DNA of 64,000 bases from Nocardia sp. NBC_01503 (GCF_036327755.1 NZ_CP109596.1:6262001-6326000), one strand, 5' to 3'; counted from the first letter of the stretch, positions 54,711 to 63,920 are shown. Notes: generated by a model from the sequence alone, not told the origin. Made by a program: numbers and translations.

Positions 54711-55496
54711 GTGCCCGATACGGAATCCGACACCCAGAGCCGTTCGATCGCAGCCGTCGAACGAGCCATGGACGTGCTGCTGCTCTTCGGACGCAGCGGC
54801 CGGCCAGATCTCGGGGTCACCGAGATCGCCAATGAACTCGGCATCACCAAAGCCGCGGTGCATCGCATCCTCACCGCCCTGCGCAGCCGGGATCTCATCA
54901 CCCTCGAGCCGACCACCCGGCGTTACGCGCTCGGGCATGCCGCGATGGCCTTGGGCCGGGCGTATCTGGCGCGCACCGATCTTCGCGTCATGGCCGCCCC
55001 GGAGCTGCGGCGATTGGCCTCGCTCACCGGCGAGACCGCGACCCTGTCCATTCGGCGCGGCGACACGCGCATGTATGTGGACCAGGTGGTGCCGGATCAG
55101 GAACTGCGCATGGAAGTCGCACTGGGACAACCGTATCCACTGCACGCGGGCAGCTCGTCCAAGGTGATCCTGGCCTTCCTGCGCAAGGAGGAGATCGATG
55201 AATACCTCGGGCGGCATGAACTGAGTGCGTTCACCGATGCCACCGTCACCTCGCAGCGCAAACTGCGCGCGGAGCTCAACACCATCCGCAAGCGCGGTTA
55301 CGCGGTATCGCTGGGGGAGCGGCAGATCGGCGCGGCATCCATCGCCGCACCGATTCTGGATCACGATGGTGGGGTGGTCGCCGCGCTGAGCGTCTGCGGA
55401 CCGCTCTCGCGATTCGAACCCCGCATGGACGAATACGCGCCGATCCTGCTCAAGGCCTCCGGCGCGCTCTCGACCCAACTCGGTTATACGGGTTAG
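54711..55496 (+). CDS. IclR-family regulator
   Basis: 261 residues, GTG start, probably leaderless. The winged helix-turn-helix is at about 28-68 (VTEIANELGITKAAVHRILTALRSRDLI) and the IclR effector domain (about 95-255) ends with GAASIAAPILDHDGGVVAALSVCGP. It sits between the flavin monooxygenase operon and the CaiB operon. The palindrome found at its own promoter also fronts the nitrilase, exporter and flavin reductase genes, so it is the best candidate regulator of the catabolic region. Confidence 0.94.
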   Translation: MPDTESDTQSRSIAAVERAMDVLLLFGRSGRPDLGVTEIANELGITKAAVHRILTALRSRDLITLEPTTRRYALGHAAMALGRAYLARTDLRVMAAPELRRLASLTGETATLSIRRGDTRMYVDQVVPDQELRMEVALGQPYPLHAGSSSKVILAFLRKEEIDEYLGRHELSAFTDATVTSQRKLRAELNTIRKRGYAVSLGERQIGAASIAAPILDHDGGVVAALSVCGPLSRFEPRMDEYAPILLKASGALSTQLGYTG

Positions 55497-56200
55497 AGAT
55501 TCGCACCCGGTTTGAAGACGCCCAGCGTCGCGGCGGCCAGCACGCCACCCCAGATGATCCAGACGTAGGGGAGGCAGCCATTGACGCTGCGGCGCAGGAT
55601 GGCCTCCAGCTCCGGGGTCGAGCCCTCGGTCTGTAACCGGCCGAAGGCGGGACCGAAGGGGCGCAGCGTGATTCGAATGCCGAGCCCCGCCGCGATCGCC
55701 GCGGTATAGAGCAGGATCTTGCCGCCCAGCCAGCGCGGATTGGTGGTGACGCCGAACGGGTCGTGCGCCACCAATGTGTAGAGACCGGCGCCGGTCATGG
55801 CCGCGATCACCACGAATCGGATGATCAGATCGGCGCGATAGACGCTCGCGATCCTGCCGTGGGTGCGGTGCGCGACAATCGCCACAGTCAGCCACACGGC
55901 AGCGAAGAGCCACGTCAGGACCACGAACCACCAGGGGAACAACGTGATCCCAAAAGCCTTCGCGCCGTGCGGGTCCAAGGCCATGAGTGTCACGCCGCTG
56001 GGCAGGAACAGCACCAGGCAGATCTTCGGGCCCAGATCCAATCCGCTCATGATCGCCAATGCGGTCGCGCGCGCCGGGGGTGTCTGCCGCGGATCGATGA
56101 CGAAACGGCTCGAGTAGAACACCCCGAGATCGCCGCCGAGCCAGAAGACGAACAGCACCAGGTGCAGCAGGATCCACCATCCGTAATGATGCGGTCCCAT
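55493..56200 (-). CDS. membrane protein, CopD/HemJ-like
   Basis: 235 residues with about six membrane helices; AAGGG seven bases before the ATG. The first helix HHYGWWILLHLVLFVFWLGGDLGVFYSSR has His and the WLGGDLG motif seen in CopD-like and HemJ-like families that bind heme or copper. Function not known. It is third in the CaiB-isochorismatase transcript and overlaps the iclR stop tail-to-tail. Confidence 0.82.
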   Translation of the reverse strand: MGPHHYGWWILLHLVLFVFWLGGDLGVFYSSRFVIDPRQTPPARATALAIMSGLDLGPKICLVLFLPSGVTLMALDPHGAKAFGITLFPWWFVVLTWLFAAVWLTVAIVAHRTHGRIASVYRADLIIRFVVIAAMTGAGLYTLVAHDPFGVTTNPRWLGGKILLYTAAIAAGLGIRITLRPFGPAFGRLQTEGSTPELEAILRRSVNGCLPYVWIIWGGVLAAATLGVFKPGANL

Positions 56201-56232
56201 GGAAATCCCTTCGGGGAGAGTTGAATCGCGGT

Positions 56233-56850
56233 TCAGCGCAGAACGGTCAGCGCGGTCTCGAGGTCGATCACATCGGCGTACTTGGCATCGAGATCCAGCA
56301 GGTTCGCCTCGTGCAGGCGGCGATCGCGATCACCGCAGGCGTCGGCCACCACCAGGGGGCGGAATCCGTATTGCAGTGCGTCTGTGGCGGTGGCGCGCAC
56401 ACAACCGCTGGTGGTGAGTCCGGTGACCAGGACGGTGTCCACGCCCTGCGCGGTCAGGGTCGCGGCGAGTGAGGTGCCGTGGAATCCACTGGCGTACTGC
56501 TTGGTGACCACCACCTCGCCGGGTAGCGGGGCGGGGTCGGCGACGAATTCGCCCATCGGATTGCCGTCTTCGAAAGCGTTGAGCGCCGGGACCTTTCGCC
56601 GGAACAGTCCGCCGTCGGCACTGCCCGGACGATAGCTCACCCGGGTGAAGACGACGGGCCTGCCGACAGCGCGGGCCCGGGCGACCAGCCGGGCGGTGGC
56701 CCGCACCGCCTCCTCGACGGGGGCGCGCAGCGGCGAACCATCGGTGAGGTAGGCGGCGCACACATCGATGACCAGTACCGCCGGGCGTTCACCCGCGCCG
56801 ATCCGGGCGGCGAAACCGTGGCGCAGGTACTCCTCGGCCAGGTCGGACAT
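56233..56850 (-). CDS. isochorismatase-like cysteine hydrolase
   Basis: 205 residues with the catalytic triad Asp29 (VLVIDVCAAY), Lys117 (VTKQYASGF) and Cys150 (TTSGCVRATA). The family includes N-carbamoylsarcosine amidase and maleamate amidohydrolase. A maleamate-type amide is attractive because maleate isomerase-like genes are nearby, but this is inference. It begins nine bases after the CaiB stop. Confidence 0.92.
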   Translation of the reverse strand: MSDLAEEYLRHGFAARIGAGERPAVLVIDVCAAYLTDGSPLRAPVEEAVRATARLVARARAVGRPVVFTRVSYRPGSADGGLFRRKVPALNAFEDGNPMGEFVADPAPLPGEVVVTKQYASGFHGTSLAATLTAQGVDTVLVTGLTTSGCVRATATDALQYGFRPLVVADACGDRDRRLHEANLLDLDAKYADVIDLETALTVLR

Positions 56851-56859
56851 GACATCGCC

Positions 56860-58071
56860 TCAGATCACGCCGGTGCGGGACAGCTCGGTGAGCCGATCCG
56901 CGTCCAGTCCGAGGATCGCGCCGTAGACCTCGGCATTGTGCTGGCCCAGCTCCGGCCCGGGATGCCGCACCGAGCCCGGTGTTTCGCTCAGTTTGGGAAA
57001 GACGTTCTGCATGGGGATCTCGCCGAACTCCGGATGTGCCAGTCGCACAATGGCTTCGCGGGCCGCGAAGTGCGGATCGGCGAACATGTCACGCGCGGTG
57101 TAGATCCGGCCCGCGGGCACCCCGGCCTCGTGCAGGATATTCAACAGGTCAGGCGCGGTCCGGGTGCCGGTCCATTCGCCGATGATGTCGTCCAGTTCGG
57201 CCATATTCTCGCCACGGGTGGAGTGGGTGGCGAAGCGCTCGGTAGCGGCGAGTTCGGGCTGCCCCATGACCTTGGCCAGGCGCGCGAAGACGGTGTCCTG
57301 ATTGGCCGCGATCAGGATCAGGTCCTCGCCCGCCGTGGCGTACACATTGCTGGGGGAGACGTTGGGCAGCACCGGTCCGGTGCGCTCGCGCTGGTATTGG
57401 GTGATGCCCCATTCGGGCAGCAGGGATTCCATCATCGCCAGCACCGCCTCGTAGATGGCGGCATCGACGATCTGGCCGACGCCGGTGCGCTCGCGATGAT
57501 GCACCGCGGCCAGGGTGCCGATGGTGGCGAAGACCGCGGCCAGCGAATCACCCAGGGAGATACCGGTTCTGGCGGGCGGGCTGCCGGGATCGCCCGTGGT
57601 GTAGCGGATACCGCCCATGGCCTCACCGATCGAGCCGTAACCCGCGCGCGGTGCGTACGGGCCGGTCTGGCCGTAGCCGGTGACGCGGGTCAGGATGAGG
57701 GCCGGATTGTCTTCGCGCAGCGTCTCGTAGTCCAGTCCCCAGCGTTCCAGGGTGCCGGGGCGGAAGTTCTCGACCACGATATCGGCCTGCGCGATGAGCT
57801 CGCGCGCCAATCGCTGACCGGCCTCGGTGCGGAGATTGCAGGTGACCGACTTCTTGTTGCGTGCCACCACCGGCCACCAGAGTGAGCGTCCATAGGGCTT
57901 CTCCCGCCCCCACTCCCGCATCGGATCGCCCTGCCCCGGGGATTCCAGCTTGATGACCTCGGCACCCAGATCGCCGAGCAGCTGACCGCAGAACGGGCCC
58001 GCCAGCAACTGTCCCATCTCGATCACCCGCAGGTCGGTCAGCGGTCCGGTGGGGGTTGTCGGTTCTGCCAT
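56860..58071 (-). CDS. CaiB/BaiF family CoA-transferase
   Basis: 403 residues. RVIEMGQLLAGPFCGQLLGDLGAEVIKLE and the catalytic Asp in GISLGDSLAAVFA are typical of family III CoA-transferases. It moves CoA between carboxylic acids, probably activating a pathway dicarboxylate. First gene of the 58.1 to 55.5 kb transcript; divergent from the HMG-CoA lyase-like gene over a perfect palindrome. Confidence 0.94.
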   Translation of the reverse strand: MAEPTTPTGPLTDLRVIEMGQLLAGPFCGQLLGDLGAEVIKLESPGQGDPMREWGREKPYGRSLWWPVVARNKKSVTCNLRTEAGQRLARELIAQADIVVENFRPGTLERWGLDYETLREDNPALILTRVTGYGQTGPYAPRAGYGSIGEAMGGIRYTTGDPGSPPARTGISLGDSLAAVFATIGTLAAVHHRERTGVGQIVDAAIYEAVLAMMESLLPEWGITQYQRERTGPVLPNVSPSNVYATAGEDLILIAANQDTVFARLAKVMGQPELAATERFATHSTRGENMAELDDIIGEWTGTRTAPDLLNILHEAGVPAGRIYTARDMFADPHFAAREAIVRLAHPEFGEIPMQNVFPKLSETPGSVRHPGPELGQHNAEVYGAILGLDADRLTELSRTGVI

Positions 58072-58129
58072 GCGGCCAACTCCGTTCTGTCGCACCGGCG
58101 GTGGATTGGAGCGCACCGCCGGGAAGAAT

Positions 58130-58144
58130 GGATACAATGTATCC
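58130..58144. promoter_or_regulatory. perfect palindrome GGATACA-A-TGTATCC
   Basis: A 15-base perfect inverted repeat between the divergent CaiB and HMG-CoA lyase-like genes. The core ATACAATGTAT resembles GntR-type operators (TGTATACA-like half sites). It differs from the GTTTC element, so another regulator may act here. Confidence 0.65.
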
Positions 58145-58221
58145 CGTAGCGAAACGGTGAGCAAGATCGGCCGCCGATCGGTCCGGCTGCGCACCGAATG
58201 TCCCGGTATGAAGGAGAATTC

Positions 58222-59121
58222 GTGGACACCACACTGGTCGAGGTCTCGCCCCGCGACGGCTTGCAGAACGAATCGCGGATTGTCTCGACCGCGGCGAAGA
58301 TCGAATTGATACGGCGCTCGGCGGCGGCGGGAGTGCGCCGCATCGAGGCGGTGAGCTTCGTGAACGGGTCGCGGGTGCCGCAGATGGCCGATGCCGAGGC
58401 GGTCATGGCGGGGGTGCCGCGCACCGCCGATATCTCCTATGCCGGACTGGTTTTCAATGACCGCGGGCTGGACCGGGCATTGGCCGCGGGGGTGGACGAG
58501 ATCAATGTCGTGGTGGTGGCCACCGATACCTTCAGCAACCGCAACCAAGGCTGCGATACCGCCGAGGGGGTTCGGCGGTGGTTTCGCCTGGCGGAACGCG
58601 CCGCCGCCGCGGGACTGTGGCGCACGGTGACGATCGCCGCCGCCTTCGGCTGTCCCTTCGAGGGCGAGGTGTCGAAAGCCACTGTCCTGGACCTGATCTC
58701 ACAGGTGGCCGAGGCGAATCCGGAGGAGATCGCGCTGGCCGACACCATCGGCGTCGGCACCCCCGACCAGGTCCGCCGTCTCGTCCACGGTCTGCGCACC
58801 CTGGCACCGGCTGCGCTGCCACGCTGCCACTTCCACAACACCCGCAACACCGGCTACGCCAATGCCATCGCGGCCCTGGAAGCCGGTGCCCGGGTGCTGG
58901 ACGCCAGTATCGGCGGCATCGGCGGCTGCCCGTTCGCCCCCGCCGCCACCGGCAATATCGCCACCGAAGACCTGCTGTACACCCTGGACCGCATGGGCAT
59001 CGACACCGGCGTGGACATCGGCAAGATCATCGACACCGCCACCTGGCTCGGCGACACCCTCGGTAACCCGGTCCCCGCCCTGCTCGGCAGGGCCGGAGTC
59101 TTCCCCGGCGCGACCCGGTAA
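58222..59121 (+). CDS. hydroxymethylglutaryl-CoA lyase-like enzyme
   Basis: 299 residues from GTG 58222 (AAGGAG six bases upstream). TLVEVSPRDGLQNE carries the catalytic Arg-Asp, HFHNTRNTGYAN the metal-binding HxH, and GIGGCPFAPAATGN the flexible Cys loop of HMG-CoA lyase. It cleaves a 3-hydroxy-3-methylglutaryl-CoA-like ester. With CaiB it forms an activate-and-cleave pair for a branched dicarboxylate. Confidence 0.93.
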   Translation: MDTTLVEVSPRDGLQNESRIVSTAAKIELIRRSAAAGVRRIEAVSFVNGSRVPQMADAEAVMAGVPRTADISYAGLVFNDRGLDRALAAGVDEINVVVVATDTFSNRNQGCDTAEGVRRWFRLAERAAAAGLWRTVTIAAAFGCPFEGEVSKATVLDLISQVAEANPEEIALADTIGVGTPDQVRRLVHGLRTLAPAALPRCHFHNTRNTGYANAIAALEAGARVLDASIGGIGGCPFAPAATGNIATEDLLYTLDRMGIDTGVDIGKIIDTATWLGDTLGNPVPALLGRAGVFPGATR

Positions 59122-59321
59122 AACCGTAAACCGCGTCATCTGCCATGCCCCGACCCTCGTCATCCCGATCAGTGCGGACTTCGGCATCGATGACATCGAC
59201 TGCGGCACTTGGCGGTATCCGCGGACCGTCTCGACAGCGCCCGTAATCGTCAGGAAGGGACTCGGAGTGAAGCCGTCCGCAGCGCCGCGCCGACGCCTGG
59301 ACGTCGCGCCGGATGGCTGGC

Positions 59322-59795
59322 CTAGCCTAGGTATGGCTCGGTTCGGTGCTCGGCATGATGGCGGAGCCGTAGCCGTACGGTGTCGTGTACCGGCAGCGCC
59401 TCCAGCTCGTCCAAGCCGAGGAAGCGGACCGAGGTCGACTCGCTGCTGACCTCGACGTTGCCGCCGATTACTTTGCCGTAGTAGGTAATTGCGAATTCTT
59501 GCCGGATCTCGCCATCGGCGTATTCGATGACGTGTTCAGGGTCTGTGTAGATACCGAGTAGGCCGGTGATTTCAATGTCCAGCCCGGTTTCTTCCTTGGT
59601 CTCCCGGATTACGCACTGCTCGAGCGTCTCGCCGATCTCCATGATTCCTCCCGGTAGAGACCAGTTGCCGGAATCGCCTCGGCGTTGCATCAATACCCGC
59701 GCTTCGGAATCGACGATCAGCGCGGATCCGCCCGGGACCAGGCTGTTCGCCTTGGGTGCGTTCGGGTCTTTGTAATAGTCACGCCGTGAGCCCAT
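59322..59795 (-). CDS. Nudix hydrolase
   Basis: 157 residues with a complete Nudix box (GGIMEIGETLEQCVIRETKEETGL). Substrate could be a nucleoside diphosphate derivative. It overlaps by 17 bases the remnant of a regulator gene; intact regulator-Nudix pairs of this sort are common in actinomycetes. Confidence 0.92.
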   Translation of the reverse strand: MGSRRDYYKDPNAPKANSLVPGGSALIVDSEARVLMQRRGDSGNWSLPGGIMEIGETLEQCVIRETKEETGLDIEITGLLGIYTDPEHVIEYADGEIRQEFAITYYGKVIGGNVEVSSESTSVRFLGLDELEALPVHDTVRLRLRHHAEHRTEPYLG

Positions 59796-60198
59796 TGAAT
59801 TCCGATCTTTGCGAGTAGGTGGTTACCGTGCCCCAGATTTGTTCGAATTGGTCGGCAAACGAGCCGAAGATGCCGTGCGAGGACAACTGTCGTAGGTGCA
59901 GCGCCGTGTGTTGATACCCACGCGCACGGAACAGGTAAGGCGTGACTATCATTTGGTCGTCGAACCGGAATATTGAGTTGTACAGATGTGCAGTGTGCAA
60001 CCCGACGGTGCATCCGGGGGTGTCGACGAGTGGGCCGAGCATGCTCAGCGCGTTCCGGATGCGTCCGGGCAGTGTCCCGCCCATCTGCTCGAGAGCGTCC
60101 CTCTCCTCGACGTGAGGGCAGTCCGGATCCGCGAACCCCAGTCGGACGCTGGCACCGTCCCGACACTGGCCGGTCCGGACGGTCGATTCCACCGGCAC
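59779..60198 (-). pseudogene. N-terminally truncated DUF5919-type regulator
   Basis: The 139-codon frame from GTG 60198 (open back to 60265) matches only the C-terminal domain of XRE-type regulators that precede Nudix genes: DGASVRLGFADPDC, RIRNALSMLGPL, LYNSIFRFDDQMIVTPYLF and LHLRQLS. The N-terminal helix-turn-helix and middle (normally another 100-120 residues) are absent, with a stop at 60265 in this frame. It is either a decayed gene or a stand-alone ligand domain. Confidence 0.65.
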
Positions 60199-60337
60199 GG
60201 GTTCATGCCGGACCGAATCGAGGAGCGTTACGCCCAGTGGCGCGGGTGGAACGAGTTGCGTGAATCATGTTGCACAGCATCTAGTGTGAATATGCCCGCG
60301 GGTTGCCAGCCGGTTCGAGGTAATCATTTCGCCGCAA

Positions 60338-60559
60338 TTATCTTTCCCCGTAAGGGGTTACGGTATCAGTGACCGATTCCGGTTCGATTTCGAGGACTGG
60401 GTACCGGTCGAGTTCGGTCGGTCTTGTAAGAGCTTCGAGTTCTGGGATATCACTGTCCACCGGGAATCCGTCTGCGCCGATGGGGATGAGGCCGTGCTCG
60501 CAGTGCAGGTAGCCCATCGGACCGCCTTCGCGGCCGGGATTGCCTTTGAGGTCATTCAT
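60338..60559 (-). CDS. small hypothetical protein
   Basis: 73 residues, acidic C-terminus (LEIEPESVTDTVTPYGER), with one Cys-His pair (HCEHGL). The ATG lies two bases after the TAG of the gene at 60562, so translation is probably coupled. Not recognised. Confidence 0.6.
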   Translation of the reverse strand: MNDLKGNPGREGGPMGYLHCEHGLIPIGADGFPVDSDIPELEALTRPTELDRYPVLEIEPESVTDTVTPYGER

Positions 60560-60561
60560 CG

Positions 60562-60897
60562 CTACTCGTCCAATGCCTCTGCGAGGGAAGGCTTTCGCGC
60601 GAAAGTCTGTCTGGTGTCTACCGCGACCACGGCAGCGGCCTGGGAGATTTCGGTCGGCACCTCGCCGCCGTCGAAATGGCGGATGCCAGGAACGAAGATC
60701 GCCTCGGCGCGTGTACGGCTCGCAGCAACTCGGAGGCGGTAGGCGCGGCGCTCAGTCTCTGGTCCGAACACGAGAATCTTACACAAGTCATATCCGAATC
60801 GTGCTGCGAGACTTCTGATTCGAACTTCATCCCAATTTTGGTGAACACCGGAGATGTCTCGCCGCAGGTATCCGATAGCCCTTGGTTTCGCAGTCAC
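60562..60897 (-). CDS. recombinase-like small hypothetical protein
   Basis: 111 residues from GTG 60897, chosen for AAGGGG six bases upstream. RAIGYLRRDISGVHQNWDEVRIRSLAARFGYDLCKILVF resembles the N-terminal fold of serine recombinases, but the catalytic Ser region is not evident and there is no DNA-binding domain. Similar short proteins are frequent in Nocardia and mycobacteria; function unknown. Confidence 0.75.
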   Translation of the reverse strand: MTAKPRAIGYLRRDISGVHQNWDEVRIRSLAARFGYDLCKILVFGPETERRAYRLRVAASRTRAEAIFVPGIRHFDGGEVPTEISQAAAVVAVDTRQTFARKPSLAEALDE

Positions 60898-61020
60898 GTG
60901 ACGCCCCTTCCACGGCTTGGTTGGAGAGACACCCGCCGCCGGGGAGCTGGCTAAGGGGCCGGTGATCGACTCGGCGGCGGGGTCGAGCCTGAGCATCACA
61001 CCTGCGGGCAGGGGCACACC

Positions 61021-61056
61021 ATGGCACTTCGGCTCTATGTCGAACCGAAGTGCCAT
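61021..61056. terminator. hairpin after the XRE regulator
   Basis: ATGGCACTTCGG (61021-61032) and CCGAAGTGCCAT (61045-61056) form a perfect 12-bp stem with a 12-base loop. It begins 23 bases past the stop of the minus-strand XRE gene. No U-tract. Confidence 0.65.
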
Positions 61057-61078
61057 TCATGGGACGTATCTCGGACTA

Positions 61079-62233
61079 TCAGTATTCGAGTTTGATGACG
61101 TTCGCCAACTCCCGCATGTCCGGCGTCAACGTGCGCCGTTTGCTCACAATCGTTCCGAGAATGTCGCGCGCATACCGTTGCTGTACAAGCCATTCCGGCG
61201 CTGTCCGCCGCACGATGCGAAACTCATCCAGCGCCTCGCCATATCGACCCATCTGCGTGAACGCATTGGCGACATCGAGCTTGTGCCTCATCCTGCTGGC
61301 ACCCGCCGGTTCGATCGTCGGTGCCGGAACCTTGGACGCGATCGCGAGCGTCTTCTCCGGCTCGTGGGCGATCACATGCGATTCAGCACTGATGTAGGAC
61401 ACCTCGAGTGGGCCGAAGGTACGGCCCAACAGCCGCTCCACGTACACATCGTGACCGATGCGGGCCGCCGCTGCGCGGGCCAGAGAGAGCGCATCCTCCA
61501 CCTCGTGCGGCTGGTTGTCCCGGATGGCGGCATTGGCGATCTTCAACCACAACCGACCCCACATCCCGACCGATTGCAGGGTGGCACGGGAGAATCGCGG
61601 TTCGATGTCGTCTGCCCACTGCACGGCCAACGATCGGGCGTCGTCCAAACGACCCTGCCGAAGCAGCGCCCACAACAGAGTGTCGATCGCCGTTGCCGCC
61701 TCGACATGAGTCTCAGCGACGTCGACAGCACGGCCGAGGACGATGTCAGCGGCCTCGAATTGCCTGGTCTGCGCCAACAAGGAGGCGACCATGTTCAGCG
61801 TTTTGAACTTCACGCCGCGTGCATCGGCGAGGCTGTCCATATCGCGAATCAGGTTGGGCAGCAACACCGTCACTTCGCGGTACCGGTCGGCGCTGATCAT
61901 CGTCTGCACGGTGTCGAGCATCGCCTGAAGGCCCTCGGAGGTGGCCGGTTCGTCAGGTTGGGCAATATTGCCATACAGGGCGTGCATGACGGGCTGCCAC
62001 TGGGCCTCGGTGTCGCTGTCAGGAATTTCGTAGTCCGGCGTGGCCTGTAGGGCGGAAGTACGCAGGTTCATGGCGACTGCGAAGGCACGCAACGTTTCCA
62101 GGCGGGGATCGTAGTCGCCTTGTTCAATCTTTCGAAGCTGCGACAGTGAGACGCCGGAGGCGTCGGCAAGCCCTCGCTGCGTCATGCCTGCCCGCTTGCG
62201 GGCATTCTTCACCCGATCACCAACCACACTCAT
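61079..62233 (-). CDS. XRE-family regulator with TPR-like sensor
   Basis: 384 residues from ATG 62233. Helix-turn-helix at about 8-60 (TQRGLADASGVSLSQLRKIEQGDYDP), then about 300 residues of helical repeats of TPR character. A TAGCGT -10 box (62241-62246) seven bases before the ATG and no ribosome site point to a leaderless transcript. Architecture matches peptide- or partner-sensing regulators; targets unknown. Confidence 0.9.
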   Translation of the reverse strand: MSVVGDRVKNARKRAGMTQRGLADASGVSLSQLRKIEQGDYDPRLETLRAFAVAMNLRTSALQATPDYEIPDSDTEAQWQPVMHALYGNIAQPDEPATSEGLQAMLDTVQTMISADRYREVTVLLPNLIRDMDSLADARGVKFKTLNMVASLLAQTRQFEAADIVLGRAVDVAETHVEAATAIDTLLWALLRQGRLDDARSLAVQWADDIEPRFSRATLQSVGMWGRLWLKIANAAIRDNQPHEVEDALSLARAAAARIGHDVYVERLLGRTFGPLEVSYISAESHVIAHEPEKTLAIASKVPAPTIEPAGASRMRHKLDVANAFTQMGRYGEALDEFRIVRRTAPEWLVQQRYARDILGTIVSKRRTLTPDMRELANVIKLEY

Positions 62234-62330
62234 ACAGCCCACGCTACGACCGTGCGGTTCGTTCGTGTAGGGGTACAGCGGTTACAGATCGACGTACGAT
62301 CGGGCCGCGCCACCACACTCATCGGCGCAG

Positions 62331-62365
62331 GAACAGCCCGCACCCAAGCGGAGTGCGGGCTGTTC
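62331..62365. terminator. 13-bp stem hairpin in intergenic region
   Basis: GAACAGCCCGCAC (62331-62343) pairs perfectly with GTGCGGGCTGTTC (62353-62365). It may terminate the MmgE/PrpD transcript coming from the right (its stop is at 62487). The rest of 62234-62486 shows no gene. Confidence 0.55.
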
Positions 62366-62486
62366 TGTGTCACCTACGTGTCACAATTCGCACTGTCCAG
62401 GGGCGTGCGGCGATGACCGTCGGAATGCAAAACGCCAGGTAGAGGACGTGTGGGCATCGCGGCGAACACCGATGGATGACACCCCG

Positions 62487-63920
62487 TCACCCCGGCGTGC
62501 TTTTGGTCGGGCTCCACGACTTCAAGCTCATCAGCAACGCCGTCAGGTCGGGCGCATCGACCAGTCGATAGACGTGATCGGTGACCTGATCGGCCTCGGC
62601 CGGAGTCAGTGCGGACGCGGCGTTGAGGCGGAACTTGGTGGCAAGCTCCTCGGCGGAGAGCGGGTTGCCCGGGCCGCCGCGGTTCACCTCCACCCGCTCG
62701 GTACGCATCTGGCCCGTACGTAGGCGCGCGGTGAGTACCGCCGGGAACTGATGCGGAAAGATGCTGTCGCAGTGCGGATCCGGGATGCAGTGCACCCGCG
62801 CGGCCAGGGCGAGGCGCTTCGGATCACGGGCAGCGGTGTCGGTGAAATCCTCGTGGAACAGTCCCAGGCCGCCACCGCCGAGCAGTGCGGCAGCGACGGT
62901 GTACGGGCCGGAGAACGCGGCGTGATAACCGGATTCCGGGCGGGCCTTGACCTCGGCGGGAAAACCTATGGTGCGCAAGGCTGCCGTCGGCGCGCCCAAC
63001 TCCAATTCGGCGATATCGTCCGGATCGATGCCCTGTGCGCGCAGTCGCAGCGCGGCGTCGATACCGGCGTGGGTGAAATGATTGCAGGGGTAGGGCTTGA
63101 AGAACACGCCCGGCAACTCCCAATGCTCGCCGAGGCCCCGGCAGATGGCGTCGATATCGGCCCTGTCACCGCAAAACGCCTGCAGCAGACCGAATCTTCC
63201 CTCGATCACGGTAGGCGGACCGGTCATCCCGGTGCGAGCGAGACCGGCCGCGGTCACCCCGCCGTGCGCCGCCCAGCCGCAGTGCACGCGTTTGACGGTG
63301 CCACCGGTGCGATTGGCCTCCAGCAGACCCGAACCCATACTGGCCGCGATCCCCATGGCATGGGCGATCCCGTTCGCGTCGAGACCGGAGAGCACAGCGG
63401 CGGCCGCGGCCGCGCCGACCGTTCCGCAAATGGCCGTGGCATGCAGACCGCGCTCGAAGAAGATCGAATTGCCCAGCGCGGCATCGTATCCAGCTATTCC
63501 GAGGCGGATGGTGATCTCGATTCCGACGCCGACCGCATCCAGCAACCGCGGTCCACTGACATTGCGGGATTCGGCGACCGCCAGGGCGGCGGGCACCACG
63601 GAGGCCGAAGGGTGCAGCACCGACGGCAGATGTGTGTCGTCGAAATCCATTGCGTGCGCGAGTGTTCCGCCGAGCAGCGCGGCACTGGCCTCGGGTAGCC
63701 CGCCCGGCAGGCCGAGGGCCGTCGCCTGCGGCCGCCCACCCCACTCATCCACCAGGGTGCGAACCGCGACGGCGGGCGGAGTACGCAGTGCGGCAAGACT
63801 ATTGCCGAGCACATCGAGCACCCGCCGCGCCGCGTCGGCCCGCAACTCCGCACCCACCCCGTTGATTCCGGCGGTGTAGGCGAACTCGGCCAGCCGCTGT
63901 ACCACCGTCGATTCGCTCAT
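62487..63920 (-). CDS. MmgE/PrpD family protein
   Basis: 477 residues. HAMDFDDTHLPSVLHPSASVVPAALAVAE and GWAAHGGVTAAGLARTGMTGPPTVIEG are typical. It shares the fold with PrpD but is distant from the prpD at 26407, so it likely dehydrates or isomerises another tricarboxylate or dicarboxylate (the family includes cis-aconitate decarboxylase and iminodisuccinate epimerase). The ATG overlaps the stop of a cyclase-family gene. Confidence 0.92.
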   Translation of the reverse strand: MSESTVVQRLAEFAYTAGINGVGAELRADAARRVLDVLGNSLAALRTPPAVAVRTLVDEWGGRPQATALGLPGGLPEASAALLGGTLAHAMDFDDTHLPSVLHPSASVVPAALAVAESRNVSGPRLLDAVGVGIEITIRLGIAGYDAALGNSIFFERGLHATAICGTVGAAAAAAVLSGLDANGIAHAMGIAASMGSGLLEANRTGGTVKRVHCGWAAHGGVTAAGLARTGMTGPPTVIEGRFGLLQAFCGDRADIDAICRGLGEHWELPGVFFKPYPCNHFTHAGIDAALRLRAQGIDPDDIAELELGAPTAALRTIGFPAEVKARPESGYHAAFSGPYTVAAALLGGGGLGLFHEDFTDTAARDPKRLALAARVHCIPDPHCDSIFPHQFPAVLTARLRTGQMRTERVEVNRGGPGNPLSAEELATKFRLNAASALTPAEADQVTDHVYRLVDAPDLTALLMSLKSWSPTKSTPG

